From Rhizomucor pusillus (lineage: Eukaryota > Mucoromycota > Mucoromycetes > Mucorales > Lichtheimiaceae), in contig FWWN02000274.1 in assembly GCA_900175165.2 (NCBI GenBank), positions 1-12,558 of the forward strand: a stretch of DNA of 12,558 nt, written 5' to 3'. The notes beneath the pieces were generated by a model, which saw only the letters and a list, made by a program, of their open reading frames with translations, ran no database searches and was not told the DNA's origin. Shown here piece by piece: positions 8,087-12,558 of this stretch. Each line of letters starts with the position of its first letter. Within the stretch, counting starts at the first letter, position 1. The position numbers and the translations under genes are program-made.

Positions 8087-8928
8087 ATTACATTGTAGAA
8101 ATCTTTATATTAAAAAGAAATAATCAAAGTTAAAGGCAATACAGGAATGAATATGAAGAAGTCAACAGCGAGTAGCAAATGTAGTTGATTGGGAACAAAG
8201 GAATTTCTAAGAGCATTACGTTAGTATCTTGCGCTGCTGCTGGGTAATCATAATTGATACTTACACCTCGAAGGGGTAATTCTCAAATTGCTTGAGGGAC
8301 CAGACCGCGCACCTAGTGTTTGTTTATCAGATTGTGTCCACCGCAGCAAAGTAAACCAGTAGACATATTTGTACCCATGTGGTCGGCTTGTTATAGAAAT
8401 AAAATAAAAGCACGACAGAGGACTCGAAGTGATGCATCGCGAGAAGCGGAGGAAGAGACGAAGGAGAGGAGCGAGACGGTTGATGTTGGAGGTGGCGGAT
8501 CAGGATAGAGGCCATGTCGGCTACGAAGCTGAGCGTCGGAAATCGTACTGCACCTCGAGAGAGCAGTCAACGTACCGGGATGTTTGAGAGGATACAGGAT
8601 TTTGCTTGAAAATAGCGAGACTTGAAAGCTGATAGGAGAAGTCTTACTAGGAATACACCGCTAAGGATAAGAAGACGGTTTACGGATTTGTTTCGAAGCA
8701 GCAGGAAGCTAGATTTTAGGTGTAGTGTTCTCTCAAATATCGATTCATGCGAGTTTATTCCACAGATTTGGATCAGCCATGAGCTTCAGCGAACCAAGCG
8801 CAGCGGGCGAAGCGTGAAATGCTTGTAAAGAAACAAAAGTGTGTTCCTAATTTCTTTCATGCAGCCGACTGCAAACGGCGGGCTTCCCTTTTTGGGATCC
8901 GTCTCTTTCTTCGCTGCCACTCCAAAAA
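8087..8928 (-). other. Interval with a probable unnamed minus-strand spliced transcript
   Basis: Between the methyltransferase stop and the SNAPC3 start the plus strand shows nothing convincing. The minus strand has an excellent 58-bp intron at 8207-8264 (GTAAGT donor, ACTAAC branch, TTAG acceptor). Just upstream on that strand is a short open stretch, CAVWSLKQFENYPFEV, preceded by acceptor-like ACACTAG near 8313. Read through the intron, the frame continues into a hydrophobic tail and a stop near 8100. Minus-strand ATGs occur at 8780 and 8515, but I could not build a full coding chain from either. This may be a small protein gene I fail to assemble, or a spliced noncoding RNA divergent from SNAPC3 and convergent with the methyltransferase gene. 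Confidence 0.3.
8207..8264 (-). other. Consensus minus-strand intron
   Basis: Read on the minus strand it begins GTAAGTATC, contains ATACTAACG as a near-perfect branch site 14 bases before the acceptor, and ends CTCTTAG. Length (58 bp) and signals match the confident introns of this window better than many of them match each other. Confidence 0.55.
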
Positions 8929-11051
8929 ATGTCAAAAATCAACATTCGAGAATTCCGTCGAAAGCATGAGGAATTACTCAAAAACAAACTGATGAAGCAA
9001 GACTACGTGGACGATCTTCTACGAGATTATAAAAGGAGGATCCGTTTCTGGAATTTGTATGTTTGGAGCGCTTTTACAGATCGACCATTGCTAATAAGCG
9101 GATAGATCGGACAGGTTACCCAATTCCTGCGAATCAGCGAATTTGTTTACGGATCCTACCCTCTTTGCGCTTTTGAGAGATCACAAAGAAGCTCGATATG
9201 AACGCAGAAAAATGCAGTCGAGAATTCGAGAAATGGATGGAGGTGATCAACTTGTAAAGAGACGGCCACAGGCAAAGGACGTGCTGCCCCATCGCACTCT
9301 TGACGCTGAAGACGAACAACGTGTTCTAAGTAGCTTCCATGCAAGCAGCACGCAAAAGTCACAAAATCCTAATCAACCACGAATGTACCCGAATCCTTTG
9401 GTGCCAAAGAAACGAAAATATCTTGCTGAGAGCAAAGTCCCCACACTATTTCGACAGATGTATGGTGAAAGTGGCTCAGGATCATCTACAGCAAGAGGTA
9501 TGTAACATTGAGGGTTAAAAAAATTATGAATCACAACGTTCCCTTTACTGACTTTTTATTCTGGTTATAGAAACATCTGCAGATACCCCTAGTATATGTG
9601 GATCTGATACCGCAGAGGCAAATCCTCTGAATATGGACGAAAAGGAATCTATAGAGACACTTATAGTACGCTATCTTTATCCAGAATTGGCAACGGAAAC
9701 AGCAGCAGAATCAAGCGCAAGTCCAGAAGACTCGATACAAGACGATCTCGAAGATCCTGACGATGAAGAATCTGAAGAGTACGAAGACCTCAGGCAGGTC
9801 GATTCACTGGAGATAAGTGCCATGTCGCATCCGGATATTCCTCAGACAGAACTATCAAGGAAGTTCCTCAAACTTGTCAAACATCTGGATGAATCTCCTT
9901 TGCACACTGTAAAGTAAGTACTATGGATACCCAATATCGCTGATGCAATGCTAACAGAATGACAATTATAATATTTAGTGATGATCATGTGATCAATCTG
10001 ATGAATCGACAACGAGAATATGCTTGCTACCAGCAAAAGGAAACGCCCAAACAGGTAAACTTTGATAGTTCTATACGATATTCTTGCACATTAATTCTTC
10101 GATTTAGGAAGATGAGAAAAAGAAACTATGGAATTTTTCCAAAGGTTCCACTCGAGGAAGCCCGATATCAGAAGCTATTCTTTCTATTGCGATCTATAAT
10201 CCTAGAAAAAGTACAATGCGGATACAAGAAATCGAGGTACTAGGTTCGCAATCATTGGCAGATCTGCGCGACGCACTTTATTGCTTCAAAGACTTTGTAC
10301 AGAATCGTGACCACAAAAATGAAGATCCTAACGGCGTTCTTCTCAACACACGCGAGAAAAAGTTAAGTGGCAGTTGTTTCTTCTTTGAAAATATTTTCTA
10401 TGTCGATACGCGTGCAGAAGAACAGGGCATGGGATCTGAACCTGACTATAGTGAGTAAGTATATGATATTTAGCTGCCAACTAGCATGATGAACACCTTA
10501 CAAACTCAAATTTTATAGACCTATCCGAAAATGGGTCGCGGAAAATGGACGCCATACCCAGGAGAACCTAGCACTGTATGAGAAAGCCAAGATGCAGGAA
10601 ACCAAATTTGAGGATTTGGAACTTAGACTTGATCATCCATATCTATTTATACATCAGAATGGATGCCAGCATCTGGTTATGGTCAGAGATATAAGGTAGG
10701 CTTGTATAACGTCAGCTATGATTGTCAATATCTAATGAAAAAATAGAATATATGAAAGGTGTCGTGATGGCAAACAGAATATTTTTCCTCGCACGTTTTA
10801 CAATCAGCAACATATACGACATAAATGCACTATGTGCCTGACTTTACCGGCCGTGTAAGTGCGAATCACTTTATACGTTTCGTTTTTTTCGCAAGAGTCC
10901 TTATTCCTAGATATTAAGGTACATCACGGTCGACGATGTATTGAGCGGCACAGTTCCTGCCTACCTTTGCAAAGAATGCTACGTTCCTCTCCATTTCGAC
11001 AAGGATGGCAACCAAGTCAATCCATTCCAAGTAGCTGCTTATCTAGGTTAA
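8929..11051 (+). CDS. snRNA-activating protein complex subunit 3 (SNAPC3/SNAP50)
   Basis: Eight exons, 8929-9056, 9106-9497, 9571-9913, 9979-10054, 10108-10454, 10519-10695, 10747-10854 and 10919-11051, give 567 residues. Introns are 49 to 73 bp. The C-terminal third carries the SNAP50 family domain: EVLGSQSLADLRDALYCFKD (from about 356), FFFENIFYVDTR, PDYSEPIRKW, ETKFEDLELRL and HPYLFIHQNGCQHLVMVRDI. Probable zinc ligands are H474, C478 or H480, C515-x-x-C518, C541-x-x-C544 and H549, matching the family finger. SNAPc binds the proximal sequence element of snRNA genes and recruits Pol II or Pol III. The first 310 residues are poorly conserved, with a basic N-terminus and an acidic patch (DDLEDPDDEESEEYEDL). 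It is longer than the human protein (about 411 residues), the extra length lying N-terminally. The start ATG follows a C/T-rich leader; all phases close cleanly. Confidence 0.93.
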
Positions 11052-11077
11052 TGACGAGATATGTATATGATAAATGA

Positions 11078-11083
11078 AATAAA
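11078..11083 (+). terminator. AATAAA polyadenylation signal of SNAPC3
   Basis: A perfect AATAAA lies 26 bases after the SNAPC3 stop codon. The short 3' UTR implied fits compact fungal genes. Confidence 0.5.
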
Positions 11084-12558
11084 GAGCAACAATGGAAAAA
11101 GACTGTAAGTCGTTGGAATTAATATTTGTGGATGTTTTGATTATCAAGAACACAGAATGTCTTATATACTATTTGTGAAGCTATTCTCTATCGAGATGCA
11201 GTATGTGTTTATTGTCTAAATAGCGTGCTGGGAATGCAAGATAGAAGTAGACAAAGATATTCAAAATGACAATAGAGCATATAGACCAAAATCCATGGTC
11301 AAATCCACCTTCGTGTATCCGTCCAAGCGACTAAAGCTCGTTATATACTAGAGGTTTCCGTTTCCGTTGTCGTAAATCCGTTGGCTATAACCGATGACGA
11401 CATTGAAGAATGAAGTACTTTGGGAAAGGAGAATGTCTTCTTATTCAATCTTTTATCACAAACACGAGCAAGTAAGAAAAAGATAGCCAAAGGATCGAAT
11501 CCTCGAAGAAGCAGGGACCGTTTTAGACTCCGAGACGCACCTTTGAGGAATGTCAACGAACTTGACGCCTTCGAGACTTTGCTACAATGTAACCACCTCA
11601 ATTTTGCGTATTAAATGATACCTTTGAACAGCCCCATGTCATAAAATTCTCCCAGCTTTCATTTGATACCAAAGAGAGGCCCAAATGCGAAAATGTTACC
11701 ACAAGCTCATGAAAACAAAAAAATAAACAGGTATAAAAAGAATTTTCAGGACATAATTTTGGACAGAGCGGGGAGCTACTCCTGACCTTCCTTCGGGATA
11801 ACATGCGAGTAGGCCGCCCTAGTGGCATATAATATGGACAGTTGGCCGACACCGGTACCTGCTCGGGTGGATGATGGCCGATGGCTGGCGCTAGGGCGGT
11901 TAGGGGACTGGCGGTGCCGCCTCCACGCGGTGGTCCCTGGATATACCGTTGGAAACAACGTGAACTAAACGGCACCAGTATTCTTTTTGCAATAACTTGA
12001 CTATTGTAAACACCTTTTAGCTTGCTACTGGTTGCTATTGTATTGTTGTTGTAGTCTGTGATAGAGTGAGTATTCGTATCGGCGCGTTTGCAAGTTCTGG
12101 TTCGTGGTTGCCTCAGAGATTGCTCTGCTCATTTCGACTTGCTCAGTGATCGTGAAGTGTTTCATTCGCCTTCCATAGCTCCTACGCCCTACTCTACCTT
12201 GCATGGTATGTCTGAGAGCTGCTGCGAGGGAAAGCTTACGTGTTCCGTCCACTTTACTTCTCCCAGTCAGTCAGAACGAACGAAGCTGCTCTTGCCACTT
12301 CTGTTTCGAATATGAGAGCTATGATATTTATCACACTTGCAACGTAATACAAGTTTACGGACGCGTATTTCAACCATGGCTGCTGTAGCTTTACGTTTTC
12401 TTGGAGATCTGTCAAAGGTTCTTCCAACAGCTCACTTTCATATTGCAACTCATTGAGAGCCAGGCTCTCCGGTCAAATATACTCTCTTTACTGCGCAGCC
12501 TGCTTGTTAATGTTGATGTAAATATATATTTCTATTAGTTTCTTCCATCGCCGTAAAG
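11084..12558. other. Right-end interval without a supportable gene
   Basis: Overlapping frames of 60-125 codons on both strands show no recognised motif. Three points are visible. First, a plus-strand frame at 11420-11614 is rich in Arg/Lys and mildly protein-like, but has no clear start or partner exon. Second, 11765-11960 is GC-rich against an AT-rich background. Third, a minus-strand frame at about 12250-12460 reads like real protein (QYESELLEEPLTDLQENVKL) but is preceded by an in-frame stop and lacks a clear acceptor. It could be an exon of a gene entering from the right, or a pseudogene. Confidence 0.4.
11765..11960. other. GC-rich block of unknown origin
   Basis: About 195 bases are clearly richer in G and C than their flanks, with internal short inverted repeats (for example GGCGGTGCCGCC near 11909-11920). 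Minus-strand frames through it are Pro/Arg/Ser-rich but not recognisable. Base composition unlike its neighbours suggests an inserted or mobile-element fragment, or decayed coding sequence. Confidence 0.35.

Noticed and set aside
8320..8828. Plus-strand Arg-rich frames between the methyltransferase and SNAPC3 genes
   Set aside because: Arg/Ser-rich random composition with no motifs. The minus strand has the better splice signal.
11392..11470. Short ATG frame starting MTTLKNEVLWERRM ahead of a GTAAGA donor
   Set aside because: No matching acceptor or following exon could be found, so a single short frame is not enough to call a gene.
11490..11506. GGATCGAATCC resembling a tRNA B box
   Set aside because: One mismatch to the consensus and no A box or cloverleaf upstream.
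12088..12315. Plus-strand frame with a GTATGT donor-like site after GCATG
   Set aside because: Preceded by a stop, no ATG start, no identifiable acceptor or domain.

Overview
This is a eukaryotic nuclear window and almost certainly fungal. The four confident genes are split by short introns: 17 of 18 are 49 to 85 bp. Donors are GTAAGT- or GTATGT-like, many introns carry CTAAC/CTAAT/CTGAT branch points, and pyrimidine-rich tracts sit just before the start codons. The left edge holds remains of DNA transposases of kinds common in early-diverging (Mucoromycota) fungi. The gene set includes SNAPC3 and a mitochondrial RsmH-type methyltransferase, both of which I believe are missing from budding yeast, so a Mucoromycota source such as Mucorales is my best guess. 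I infer this from style and do not read it from a marker gene.

Layout. Positions 1-260 hold the end of an internally deleted Tc1/mariner-IS630-type transposase. About 950-1300 (minus) is a frameshifted fragment resembling the Tnp2 transposase-domain family. 1300-2620 is gene-poor. 2625-3221 (+) is a small three-exon gene with a textbook RVxF protein phosphatase 1 docking motif and a lysine-rich tail. 3222-4336 is intergenic and ends in a pyrimidine-rich promoter. 4337-5932 (+) is a four-exon PSP1 C-terminal-domain protein with a long disordered, phospho-motif-rich N-terminus. 6287-8086 (+) is a seven-exon mitochondrial rRNA (cytosine-N4)-methyltransferase (RsmH/METTL15). 8087-8928 contains no gene I can name, but has a very good minus-strand intron. 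8929-11051 (+) is an eight-exon SNAPC3 (SNAP50) homologue. 11052-12558 has no supportable gene, but includes a GC-rich block and a weak minus-strand coding-like stretch near the right edge.

The genes do not form one pathway. All four confident genes lie on the plus strand, each with its own promoter and spliced transcript. The protein products act in phosphatase docking (inferred), cytoplasmic or stress-related PSP1 function (poorly defined), mitochondrial small-subunit rRNA modification, and snRNA-gene transcription. I found no CRISPR array, rRNA or tRNA gene. I see no clear novel system. The most unusual items are the duplicated LPYRRHSLA element and repeated tryptophan motifs in the PSP1 protein, the oversized hairpin-bearing intron of the methyltransferase gene, and the unnamed minus-strand spliced transcript between two genes.
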